NCBI RefSeq assembly: GCF_029168335.1
Contig: NZ_JARGYC010000030.1
Coordinates: 1-54,768, forward strand
DNA from: Psychromarinibacter sediminicola
GTDB taxonomy: Bacteria > Pseudomonadota > Alphaproteobacteria > Rhodobacterales > Rhodobacteraceae
Reading direction: 5' to 3'
Length of the DNA: 54,768 nt
Below are positions 16,230 through 23,385 of this stretch, in pieces; position 1 is the stretch's first letter, and every line of letters begins with the position of its first letter. Position numbers and translations under genes: made by a program. The notes beneath the pieces were generated by a model. That model was not told the origin of the DNA. It searched no databases and saw only the letters and a list, made by a program, of their open reading frames with translations.

Positions 16230-18263
16230 ATGAAGACCGTGACCGAATTCCCGCACGAGATCGTCGAAGAGGAGAACGTGTTCATCCCGGTGACCGACGG
16301 GCTGCACCTGTCGGCCCGCATCTGGCGGCCCAAGGGGTCGGAGGAGGCGCCGGTGCCGGCGGTCCTGGAATACATTCCCTACCGCAAGCGCTTCGGCACC
16401 GCCGTCCGCGACGAACGCACCCATCCCTACCTGGCCGGCCACGGCTATGCCTGCATCCGCCTCGACATCCGCGGCAGCGGCGAGAGCGACGGCGTGCTGA
16501 CCGACGAATACCTGCAAAGCGAGCTGGACGACGGCGTCGCCGCGCTGCACTGGATCGCCGATCAGCCCTGGTGCGACGGCAATATCGGCATGATGGGCAT
16601 CTCCTGGGGCGGCTTCAACGGGTTGCAGATCGCCGCGATGCAGCCCGAGCCGCTGAAGGCCGTGGTGACGATGTCCTCGACCGACGATCGCTATTCCGAC
16701 GACATTCACCACATGGGCGGCTGCCTGCTGGGCGACAACCTGAGCTGGTCGTCGGTCATGTTCTCCTACAACACGATGCCGCCCGATCCCGCGTTGGTCG
16801 GTGACCGCTGGCGCGACATGTGGCTGGAGCGGCTGGACGGCTCCGGTCTCTGGCTGAAGACCTGGCTGCAGCACCAGCGGCGCGACGCCTACTGGCGCCA
16901 CGGGTCGGTGCGCGAGGACTACTCGGCGATCAAGGTGCCGGTCTACGCGATCAGCGGCTGGGCCGACGGCTATACCAACTCGGTCTTCCGGCTGATGGAG
17001 AACCTGGACGTGCCGCGCAAGGGGCTGGTCGGGCCCTGGGGCCACATCTACCCGCATTTCGGCCGCCCCGGTCCCGCCATCGACTTCCTGTCCGAGCTTC
17101 TGCGCTGGTGGGACCGCTGGCTGAAGGGCATCGACACCGGGATCGAGGACGACCCGATGATCTGCGCCTGGATGCAGGACAGCGCGCCGCCGAACCCGGA
17201 ATACGACTATCGCCCCGGCCGCTGGGTGGGCGAGGACGACTGGCCCGCGCCCCGCGTGACGCCCCAGCGCTTCGTGATCGCCGAGGGCCGGACCCTGCGG
17301 CCCGAAGGCGAACGCCCCTCGCACAAGGAGGGGCAGGTGGAGCTCGACGTGCAGTCGCCGGTCACGCTGGGCCTGCATTCGGGCAAGTGGTGTTCCTACG
17401 CCAACGGCCCGGACCTGGCGGACGACCAGCGCTCCGACGACGGCGGCGCGCTGGTGTTCCAGACCGAGCCGCTGGAGGAGGACATCGAGCTTCTGGGCCG
17501 GCCGGAGGTGGAGTTGGAACTCGCCAGCGACCGTCCCGTGGCGATGGTCGCGGTCCGGCTTTCGGACATGCGCCCCGACCACCAGGTGACGCGGATCACC
17601 TACGGGATGCAGAACCTCACCCATCACGAGAGCCGCGAAGACCCCGAGGAACTGGAGCCCGGCCGCTTCTACCGGGTCCGCGTGCCGCTCTGCTACATCG
17701 CGCAGCGGGTGCCGAAGGGGCATCGCGTGCGCCTGTCGGTCTCCACCGTCTACTGGCCGCTCGCCTGGACCCCGCCGGAGCCGGTGCGCCTGACCATCCG
17801 CACCGAGAAGAGCACCCTGACCCTGCCGTGCCGCGCGGCGGTGGCCGAAGAGACCATCCCCGATTTCGGCACGCCGGTGCAGTCGCCGGGCCCCGCGCTG
17901 ACCACGGTGCAGCCGCCCGAGCACGAATGGCTGATCCGCCAGGATCTCGGCCGCCGCTGGACCGAGCTCTACGTCACCGACGACCGCGGCGTGATGCGGC
18001 TCGACGATATCGGCCTGACCGTGGGCGCGCATGCCGTCGAAAGCTACGGCGCGCGGCCGGGCGATTTCACCTCCGCCACCGGCGAGACCGAGTGGATCCG
18101 CACCCTGGAACGCGACGACTGGCGGATCGAGACGCGCACCCGCACGCGGCTGACCTCGGACCGCGAGAACTTCTACCTGACCGCCGAACTCGACGCCTGG
18201 GAGGGCGACGCGCGCGTCCGGTCGCTGAGCTGGAACGAGACGATCCCGCGCGACATGCTCTGA
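16230..18263 (+). CDS. CocE/NonD family hydrolase (X-Pro dipeptidyl-peptidase-like)
   Basis: 677 residues. The alpha/beta-hydrolase core shows the nucleophile elbow GISWGGF (Ser near 128), the acid in SGWADGY (near 244) and the His in GPWGHIYPH (near 273). A C-terminal jelly-roll domain of the X-Pro/CocE type follows (~330-560: DQRSDDGGALVFQTEPL, HRVRLSVSTVYWPL). Members hydrolyse amide or ester bonds (Xaa-Pro peptides, cocaine esters, acylases). No signal peptide, so cytoplasmic. It is probably co-transcribed with the ATP-grasp ligase 28 nt upstream, which points to a shared amide substrate; that is inference. Length and catalytic residues are intact. Confidence 0.9.
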   Translation: MKTVTEFPHEIVEEENVFIPVTDGLHLSARIWRPKGSEEAPVPAVLEYIPYRKRFGTAVRDERTHPYLAGHGYACIRLDIRGSGESDGVLTDEYLQSELDDGVAALHWIADQPWCDGNIGMMGISWGGFNGLQIAAMQPEPLKAVVTMSSTDDRYSDDIHHMGGCLLGDNLSWSSVMFSYNTMPPDPALVGDRWRDMWLERLDGSGLWLKTWLQHQRRDAYWRHGSVREDYSAIKVPVYAISGWADGYTNSVFRLMENLDVPRKGLVGPWGHIYPHFGRPGPAIDFLSELLRWWDRWLKGIDTGIEDDPMICAWMQDSAPPNPEYDYRPGRWVGEDDWPAPRVTPQRFVIAEGRTLRPEGERPSHKEGQVELDVQSPVTLGLHSGKWCSYANGPDLADDQRSDDGGALVFQTEPLEEDIELLGRPEVELELASDRPVAMVAVRLSDMRPDHQVTRITYGMQNLTHHESREDPEELEPGRFYRVRVPLCYIAQRVPKGHRVRLSVSTVYWPLAWTPPEPVRLTIRTEKSTLTLPCRAAVAEETIPDFGTPVQSPGPALTTVQPPEHEWLIRQDLGRRWTELYVTDDRGVMRLDDIGLTVGAHAVESYGARPGDFTSATGETEWIRTLERDDWRIETRTRTRLTSDRENFYLTAELDAWEGDARVRSLSWNETIPRDML

Positions 18264-18291
18264 CCCCCGCACGCGGACGTGTGGACGTGAG

Positions 18292-18317
18292 GGAACGGGG
18301 CGCCGGGGCCGCGCGTT
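18292..18317 (+). promoter_or_regulatory. EcfG-type promoter (small 88-aa gene)
   Basis: GGAAC (18292-18296), a 17-bp spacer and CGTT (18314-18317) match exactly, 30 nt before the TTG start at 18348. A second exact match (GGAAC 18325-18329, N16, CGTT 18346-18349) overlaps that start codon and is probably not productive for this gene. Confidence 0.7.
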
Positions 18318-18347
18318 GACCCGGGGAACGACGGAAAGGACGCTCCG

Positions 18348-18614
18348 TTGACCCGGACATCCGACATCGACCGGCTCCGGAGCCCCGACGGCCACTGGAT
18401 CGGGCCGGAGAAGCTTCAGGAAATCCTCGCCGAAGGCGGCTATTCCGCCGGGCAGCGCGAGCAGTTCCTGAAGGCCGTGCTGACCGAGCTGACCCGCCGG
18501 GACGCGGAGAGGCCGGGCGGCGACCGCGCGGCGCTGCTGGAAGAGGTCCGCACCATCCTGTCGAACGAGCAGGGCAAGACCGACCAGACCCCGATCTCCG
18601 ACGACACGCTCTAG
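18348..18614 (+). CDS. Small uncharacterised stress-linked protein
   Basis: 88 residues, TTG start with GGAAAGGA about 8 nt before it. No named domain recognised. The first part (DGHWIGPEKLQEILAEGGYS) and a helical middle (REQFLKAVLTELTRR) suggest a compact cytoplasmic protein; no Cys, signal or membrane segment. An exact EcfG promoter lies 30 nt upstream, making it a likely general-stress gene. Codon use is typical of the surrounding genome, supporting a real gene despite the size. Confidence 0.65.
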   Translation: MTRTSDIDRLRSPDGHWIGPEKLQEILAEGGYSAGQREQFLKAVLTELTRRDAERPGGDRAALLEEVRTILSNEQGKTDQTPISDDTL

Positions 18615-18821
18615 GCGCGTCGAGCCGCAGCCGGGGACTCCAGCACCACCGATTTCCAAAAAAAAGGCGTCTCGCCACCACGGCTCCATGCTCGTGGCCG
18701 TGCGGCCAAGGATGCGTGCTGACGCGAATGATGCGCCGCGGCGGTCACAGTGGGGGTAGGGGACAACTCGAACGCCGCCGCGACGCGACGGGCGCCGCCT
18801 TGCCGGCGGCACCCTGTCTCC

Positions 18822-18855
18822 GGCCCGCCCCGCGAGGCGGGCCTATTTTCTCTCT
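18822..18855 (+). terminator. Intrinsic terminator
   Basis: GGCCCGCC (18822-18829) and GGCGGGCC (18836-18843) form an 8-bp stem with a 6-nt loop followed by TATTTTCTCTCT. It lies 208 nt past the stop of the 88-aa gene, leaving an unexplained transcribed stretch that could be a long 3' UTR or a small RNA. Confidence 0.65.
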
Positions 18856-18901
18856 ACCGGCCGCGCCGGGCGCAGCCGGCCCGAACCGGCCACCGGCGGC
18901 G

Positions 18902-19309
18902 TCAGGCGGAGATATCCTCCAGCGCCACGCCGGCGGCCGAAGGGTCGCCGTTGCTGGACAGATCGCCCAGCGACACGATGCCGACGAGCCGCTTGTCGCG
19001 GTCGACCACGGGCATCCGGCGCACCTGGTTGTCGCCCATGTTGCGGGCGACCTCGGCCACCTCCTGGTCGTCGAAGCAATACAGCACGTCGCCGGTCATC
19101 ACCTCGGCCACCGCGCTGTCGCCGCCCTTGCCGGCGGCCAGCCCGTTCACGACGATGTCGCGGTCGGTGACGGTGCCGGTGAGCGTGTCGCCTTCGCCGA
19201 CCGGCAGGAACCCGGTCTCCATGCGCCGCATGATCTCGGCCACCTCGCCCAGGGTCTTCTGCGGGGTGACGGTCAGGGCGTGCTTGCTCATGACGTCCTT
19301 GACTTGCAT
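18902..19309 (-). CDS. CBS-domain protein
   Basis: 135 residues forming one Bateman module: a first CBS motif near 5-60 (VKDVMSKHALTVTP, then GTVTDRDIVVNGLA) and a second near 70-125 (VAEVMTGDVLYCFDD, then RRMPVVDRDKRLVGIVSLGDL). CBS pairs bind adenosyl nucleotides such as AMP, ATP or SAM and act as energy or redox sensors. Stand-alone versions in alphaproteobacteria are frequently stress-induced. AGGAGG is 5 nt before the ATG. The upstream region, shared with the divergent sigma factor gene, carries a near-consensus EcfG promoter on this strand. Confidence 0.9.
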   Translation of the reverse strand: MQVKDVMSKHALTVTPQKTLGEVAEIMRRMETGFLPVGEGDTLTGTVTDRDIVVNGLAAGKGGDSAVAEVMTGDVLYCFDDQEVAEVARNMGDNQVRRMPVVDRDKRLVGIVSLGDLSSNGDPSAAGVALEDISA

Positions 19310-19372
19310 CCTTTCCTCCTTTGTCCGTTCGGCGGGCGGCGCAGGGGCCGTCCGCGTCGATCTCCCCCGGGG

Positions 19373-19397
19373 AACAGCCCGGCGCCCGGAATGTTCC
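19373..19397 (-). promoter_or_regulatory. Near-consensus EcfG-type promoter (CBS gene)
   Basis: On the minus strand GGAAC (19397-19393), a 16-bp spacer and TGTT (19376-19373). Only the first base of the -10, the least conserved one, differs. A second GGAAC lies 10 bp further upstream (19407-19403). Confidence 0.45.
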
Positions 19398-19424
19398 TGT
19401 ATGTTCCTGCGCGGCGGCCACACA

Positions 19425-19450
19425 GGAACATGCGGGGCGCAGACCGCGTT
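19425..19450 (+). promoter_or_regulatory. EcfG-type promoter (sigma factor gene)
   Basis: GGAAC (19425-19429), a 17-bp spacer and CGTT (19447-19450) match exactly, 33 nt before the sigma factor start. Autoregulation through the sigma factor's own promoter class is expected for EcfG systems. Confidence 0.75.
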
Positions 19451-19483
19451 TCGGTCATGCCACCGGGAGGAACGGATCCCCGC

Positions 19484-20020
19484 ATGACCGTGCGAGACGA
19501 CATCGTCGACCTCATACCCGCCTTGCGCGCCTATGCCTGGGCGCTGACGCGGCGCCACGAGGATGTCGACGACCTGGTGCAGGACACGCTTCTGAAGGCC
19601 ATCGCCAAGATCGACAGCTATCAGCCGGGCACCAACCTGCGGGCCTGGCTGATCACGATCATGCGCAACACCTTCCGCAACGACATCGCCCGGTCCAAGC
19701 GGTCGCGGACCGGCGAGGAGGATTGCGTCTCGACGACGCTGACGACGCCCGCGACGCAGGAATGGACCGTGCGCGGGGGCGAGATGATGCAGGCCGTGGC
19801 GCGGCTGCCGCTGCATTACCGCGAGATGCTCATCACGGTGGTGATGCTGGGCGAGAGCTACGAGTCCGCGGCCGAGATATTCGGGGTGCGGATCGGCACG
19901 GTGAAAAGCCGGGTGAACCGCGCCCGCGCGATGGTCGCCGAGGATCTGCAGGCGCGCGCGCCGAACGACCCGCTGGGCGCGGCGGCGGAGGACGGCGCCT
20001 CGGCCGCCGGGACCGGCTGA
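19484..20020 (+). CDS. EcfG-family RNA polymerase sigma factor
   Basis: 178 residues. Region 2 reads IPALRAYAWALTRRHEDVDDLVQDTLLKA with TNLRAWLITIMRNTF, and region 4 reads ARLPLHYREMLITVVMLGESYESAAEIFG with VGTVKSRVNRAR-like spacing (GVRIGTVKSRVNRAR). This layout without C-terminal extensions is that of ECF15/EcfG factors, which direct the general stress response and recognise GGAAC-N16/17-CGTT. The ATG at 19484 is chosen because an in-frame ATG at 19457 would coincide with the predicted transcription start. GGGAGG is 13 nt upstream, a little far. The gene sits among the genes that carry its promoter. No phyR response regulator or HWE kinase lies in the window. Confidence 0.88.
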   Translation: MTVRDDIVDLIPALRAYAWALTRRHEDVDDLVQDTLLKAIAKIDSYQPGTNLRAWLITIMRNTFRNDIARSKRSRTGEEDCVSTTLTTPATQEWTVRGGEMMQAVARLPLHYREMLITVVMLGESYESAAEIFGVRIGTVKSRVNRARAMVAEDLQARAPNDPLGAAAEDGASAAGTG

Positions 20021-20023
20021 GCG

Positions 20024-20182
20024 TCAGCCGGTCTCGTCGCGCTGCCGCAGGAGATCCTGCAGCCGCCGGGCGAGGTCGGTCAGCCCCTCGGGCGTCGCCT
20101 CGGCCCGGATGCCGTCGAGCCACAGGCGAAGGTCGTCGTCCAGCGGGCTATCCTGCGGGTCTTGTCTGAGGCTGTCTCTCAT
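20024..20182 (-). CDS. NepR-like small anti-sigma factor candidate
   Basis: 52 residues from the ATG at 20182 (a GTG at 20239 would add 19 residues made from a 12-bp repeat). The segment LRLWLDGIRAEATPEGLTDL plus ARRL lines up without gaps with the NepR core (LRxxYDxVxxEPxPxxFxDLLRxL): L, R, D, E, P, D, L, R and L coincide. NepR sequesters EcfG until PhyR-P binds it. Here the gene is convergent with the sigma gene, 3 nt apart, instead of in the usual nepR-ecfG operon, and the Tyr and first Pro of the core are replaced. Function inferred; it may be a diverged paralogue. Confidence 0.5.
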   Translation of the reverse strand: MRDSLRQDPQDSPLDDDLRLWLDGIRAEATPEGLTDLARRLQDLLRQRDETG

Positions 20183-20201
20183 CTCGGCGTCCAACACGAC
20201 G

Positions 20202-20237
20202 GATACTGCGGAAGATACTGCGGAAGATACTGCGGAC
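20202..20237. repeat. Three tandem copies of a 12-bp unit
   Basis: GATACTGCGGAA occurs at 20202-20213 and 20214-20225, and once more with a final C at 20226-20237. It lies just upstream of the NepR-like ATG, or inside its N-terminus if the GTG at 20239 is used, adding SSAV units. Such a repeat can change length by slippage. Confidence 0.7.
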
Positions 20238-20407
20238 ACGGCCGGCCGGATCGCCCGCGCCGATCTCCGCGACCTGTCCGAAGCCTAGTCCCGGGGGCCC
20301 GGCCGACCAGAGGCCGGCGCCCTCAGGGGCACCGGCGGGGACAATCGTGTTGTGTCATTGCATCGGCGGCCTGGGCGGCGCCGGTGTCGGGCCCCCGGGC
20401 GCCGGCG

Positions 20408-21013
20408 TCACTCGATGACGGCACAGGCGATGCGGTCGCCCGCGGCGCCGGAGGGCTGGCTCTCGTAGTCGTCCGGCCCCCCATGGAGCACCAGCGCGCG
20501 GCCCGAGACGTTGTCCGCCGCGTCGCCGAAGAAGGCATAGGGGGTGAAGACCTGCGCCTTCAGGGTGCCGTCGGCGGCCACGTACTGGTTCGGCATGTCG
20601 CCGGAATGCGGCCCGCCGGGGACGAGAAAGCCGTGCTCGGTATCGGAGACCGAGAAATGGCCGCCGGCCGAGCGGAACCCGTCCTCGGGATCGCATTCGC
20701 CGGTCTCGTGGATGTGAAAGCCGTGCCAGGTCTCGGGCGGCAGGTCGTGCAGGTCCAGCTCGATCAGCAGGCCCACCGGCGTGCCGGTGAGCGTGGCGGT
20801 GCCGATCTCGGCGCCGTCGGCCGCGACGAACGCGATCTCGTGGCCGTCGACCTGCGGCGTGTCCTGCGCGGCGGCGGCCGAGATCAGGCCGGCCCCCAGC
20901 CCGGTTGCGAGCATCAGCCCGCCCAGAAGCGGCCAGGGGCGCGCGGCGGGGCGGGCCATGGCGACGGCGCGGGAGGCCTCGGGGCGGGGCGGCGTGGTGT
21001 CGGTGTGGGTCAT
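20408..21013 (-). CDS. sodC: Superoxide dismutase [Cu-Zn], exported
   Basis: 201 residues. An N-terminal segment WPLLGGLMLATGLGAGLI followed by SAAAAQ is a signal peptide or anchor. Copper and zinc ligands are visible in GFHIHETGEC (two His), GGHF (bridging His), the later zinc-loop His residues and VLHGGPDDY. The disulfide Cys of GEC and of RIACAVIE are present. It removes superoxide in the periplasm. The start has AAAGGA about 6 nt upstream. It lies 74 nt after the BON gene on the same strand with no promoter that I recognise between them, so it probably shares the BON gene's EcfG-like promoter. Confidence 0.92.
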   Translation of the reverse strand: MTHTDTTPPRPEASRAVAMARPAARPWPLLGGLMLATGLGAGLISAAAAQDTPQVDGHEIAFVAADGAEIGTATLTGTPVGLLIELDLHDLPPETWHGFHIHETGECDPEDGFRSAGGHFSVSDTEHGFLVPGGPHSGDMPNQYVAADGTLKAQVFTPYAFFGDAADNVSGRALVLHGGPDDYESQPSGAAGDRIACAVIE

Positions 21014-21087
21014 GCGAAGTCCTTTTCGGGGTATGGGTTTGGCTTACGGGAAAGGGCGGGGCGACCCGGGGCCGCCCCGGTCGGCGG

Positions 21088-21723
21088 TCAGGGCCGTCCC
21101 GTCGGCTCGGCCGGTTGGACGCGCAGGTTGTTCTGCACGTGGACGACGCCGGAGACGTCGTCGGCGCAGTCCTCGGCCCGGCGCTTGGCGGCGCGCGAGT
21201 CGACCGTGCCGTCCAGCGTGATCTCGCGGTCCTTGACGGTGACGGCGATTTCGGTGGCGTCGACCAGGCGGTCGTCGGTCAGCCGGTCGTTCACGTCCTC
21301 CTCGATCCGCGCGTCCGAGCGGACATAGCCCTTGGGCCCGCGGCCGCGATGGTCGGCCTCGCGCCGGGCCTCGGCGGCCTCGTCGCCGAACCACGAGGCG
21401 ATCTCGTCGCCGGCCCGGTCCAGCATGTCCCGCTCCTCGCGGTCGCGCGGCATCCAGTCGCCGCCGCCCCAGGGGCGCATCCGGTCGCGGCGCCAGTCGG
21501 CGCCCGGCGGCATATAGGGGCCATAGCCGGCCTCGGGATAGGGCGGCGGCAGGAACGGCCAGCCATAGCCCGCGCCGAACACGCCGCCGCGGCCATAGCC
21601 GAACGGTCCCCACCAATCGAAATCCTCCTCGCGCCGCTCGCGGTCGCGGTGCCGCGGGTGCTGGCGCCGCTCGAGTTCGGCGCGCGCCTCGCGTTCCGTC
21701 ATTTGGTCAAAGCGTCTGGCCAT
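21088..21723 (-). CDS. BON-domain protein with WFGDEAAEARR linker
   Basis: 211 residues. A charged N-terminus and a Gly/Pro/Tyr-rich stretch (~35-75) lead to SWFGDEAAEARREADHRGRG, a short motif that recurs in alphaproteobacterial BON proteins, and then one BON domain (~135-205: RIEEDVNDRLTDDRLVDAT, then ITLDGTVDSRAAKRRAED). BON domains bind phospholipid or other ligands and occur in osmotically induced proteins such as OsmY. No signal peptide seen, so the location is uncertain. GGAGG is 6 nt before the ATG. A GGAAC-N17-TGTT element upstream suggests stress control. Confidence 0.87.
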   Translation of the reverse strand: MARRFDQMTEREARAELERRQHPRHRDRERREEDFDWWGPFGYGRGGVFGAGYGWPFLPPPYPEAGYGPYMPPGADWRRDRMRPWGGGDWMPRDREERDMLDRAGDEIASWFGDEAAEARREADHRGRGPKGYVRSDARIEEDVNDRLTDDRLVDATEIAVTVKDREITLDGTVDSRAAKRRAEDCADDVSGVVHVQNNLRVQPAEPTGRP

Positions 21724-21784
21724 GTCGGTCCTCCAATCCGGCCGGCCTCCGCCCATCGCGGGGCCGGCGCATTCGAAGACGGAG

Positions 21785-21810
21785 AACAGGCGCGTCCGGC
21801 GTTTTGTTCC
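21785..21810 (-). promoter_or_regulatory. Near-consensus EcfG-type promoter (BON-sodC)
   Basis: On the minus strand GGAAC (21810-21806), a 17-bp spacer and TGTT (21788-21785), about 60 nt before the BON start. One mismatch, at the weakly conserved first base of the -10. Confidence 0.45.
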
Positions 21811-22145
21811 CGCCGCCGGGGCCACGGACCCTGGCCGCAGGAGGTCCGATGCGCGTCAGCCCGCAAGGGCTTCCTCGCCGCGTGGCCGGGCATGAGCGGT
21901 AGGCGGTGGCCGGGCAGACCGCGCCCAGACCCCGCCCCGGGCGCTCGTGAAAGGGGGGGACCACGGCGCGGCGCAGCCGTGGTATCATCGCGCCGGATTC
22001 GGGCCCCAGTCTCGGATGCCAGTCTCGGGCGCCTGTCCGGGCCGTCCGAGCAAAGCAGTTACCGCTATCAATATAGATATCAACACCTTAGACCCCCGTC
22101 CAACCTCGGACACTCCGCACCGCCCCCATCCGAAAGGACCCCGCC
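21811..22145. other. Intergenic region upstream of Asp-box repeat gene
   Basis: 335 bases without a credible gene. A short direct repeat CCAGTCTCGG occurs twice near 22005-22027. The AT-richest part, ATCAATATAGATATCAACACC at about 22068-22088, may hold the rightward promoter, though I cannot place -35/-10 boxes with confidence. Confidence 0.4.
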
Positions 22146-23309
22146 ATGCCGCAGCCGTCCCCCGTCATCGTCCTCCTCGGCACCAGCAAGGGCGCCTTCC
22201 TCGTCTCCGGCAAGGCCGACCGCTCCGGCTGGTCCGTCTCCGGCCCGCATTGCGAGGGCTGGCCCATCAACCACGTCATCGGCGACCCCGAGACCGGCAC
22301 CCTCTGGGCCGGCGGCGGCGGCGAGTTCACCGGGGCCGGGGTCTGGCGCTCCGACGACGGCGGCGAGAACTGGACCAAGACCCGCCTGACCCGCGGCATG
22401 ATGGACGACTGGGCCGCCGGCGATCCCGACTTCGCCCAAATGATCGGCTGGACCGACGCGTCCTTGCCCTTCGCCGATGCGTTCCAGCAGGTCTGGAGCC
22501 TGAACCATGCCCACGGCACGCTCTACGCCGGCACCAAGCCCGCCCGGCTCCTGGCCAGCCGCGACGGCGGGGAGACGTTCGAGCATCTCGACGGGCTGGC
22601 CAACCATCCTTCGGCCGACAGCTGGAACCCCGGCGCCGCCGGGCTGACGCTCCACACCATCGTGCCGCATCCCGCGAACCCGCAGGCGATGTGGGTCGGC
22701 ATCTCCGCCGCCGGGGTCTTCGCCACCGAGGACGGCGGCGCCACCTGGGAGCGCCGCAACCGCCTGTCCAACGCCGAAGCCTGCGAGGGCCATTCCCACC
22801 CCGCCGCGCCGGCCGACGGCGAGACGGGCCATTGCGTCCACAACATGATGCGCGCGCCGGGCGCGGCCGATGTGCTCTACCAGCAGAACCACCACGGGGT
22901 CTGGCGCTCCGCCGATGGCGGGCGGTCCTGGGACGAGATCACCGCCGGCCTGCCGTCCACCTTCGGCTTCCCGATCCGGGTACATCCACGCGACCCCCAG
23001 ACGGTCTGGACCGTGCCGCTGAACGGCGACATGGCGGGCCGCTTCCCGCCGGACGCGGCCTGCGCCGTGTACCGCTCGCGCGACGGCGGCGAGAGCTGGG
23101 AGGCCTGCCGCGAGGGGCTGCCGCAGGAGGGCTGCTTTTTCACCGTGCTGCGGCAGGCGATGGCCGGCGACGGCCGCGACCCGGCGGGGGTGTATTTCGG
23201 CACCAATTCCGGCTCGGTCTTCGCCAGCTTCGACGAGGGCGACAGCTGGGACGAGATCGCTCGCCACCTGCCCACGATCCTGTCGGTGGAGGTGATGGAC
23301 CGGGCCTGA
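22146..23309 (+). CDS. Asp-box (BNR) repeat beta-propeller protein
   Basis: 387 residues without a signal peptide. Five Asp-box hairpins of the S-x-D-G-G-x-x-W type are visible (WRSDDGGENW, LASRDGGETF, FATEDGGATW, WRSADGGRSW, YRSRDGGESW), with a sixth weaker copy ASFDEGDSW near the C-terminus, as expected for a six- to seven-bladed propeller of the sialidase/sortilin superfamily. The catalytic Arg triad and Tyr of true sialidases are not recognisable, so it is better described as an exo-alpha-sialidase-like or WD40/YVTN/BNR repeat protein of unknown substrate. It stands alone, convergent with polA. Confidence 0.85.
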   Translation: MPQPSPVIVLLGTSKGAFLVSGKADRSGWSVSGPHCEGWPINHVIGDPETGTLWAGGGGEFTGAGVWRSDDGGENWTKTRLTRGMMDDWAAGDPDFAQMIGWTDASLPFADAFQQVWSLNHAHGTLYAGTKPARLLASRDGGETFEHLDGLANHPSADSWNPGAAGLTLHTIVPHPANPQAMWVGISAAGVFATEDGGATWERRNRLSNAEACEGHSHPAAPADGETGHCVHNMMRAPGAADVLYQQNHHGVWRSADGGRSWDEITAGLPSTFGFPIRVHPRDPQTVWTVPLNGDMAGRFPPDAACAVYRSRDGGESWEACREGLPQEGCFFTVLRQAMAGDGRDPAGVYFGTNSGSVFASFDEGDSWDEIARHLPTILSVEVMDRA

Positions 23310-23385
23310 CCCGCACCGGGCGTCTCCCGGCCCATGCCTGCCGCGACGGCCGCGACGGGGCGAGGCCGGCCGGCCGCGCCGCGCG

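Noticed and set aside
16122-18812. An 896-codon open frame antisense to the ATP-grasp end and the CocE hydrolase
   Set aside because: The hydrolase triad and length are intact on the sense strand; the antisense product resembles no family.
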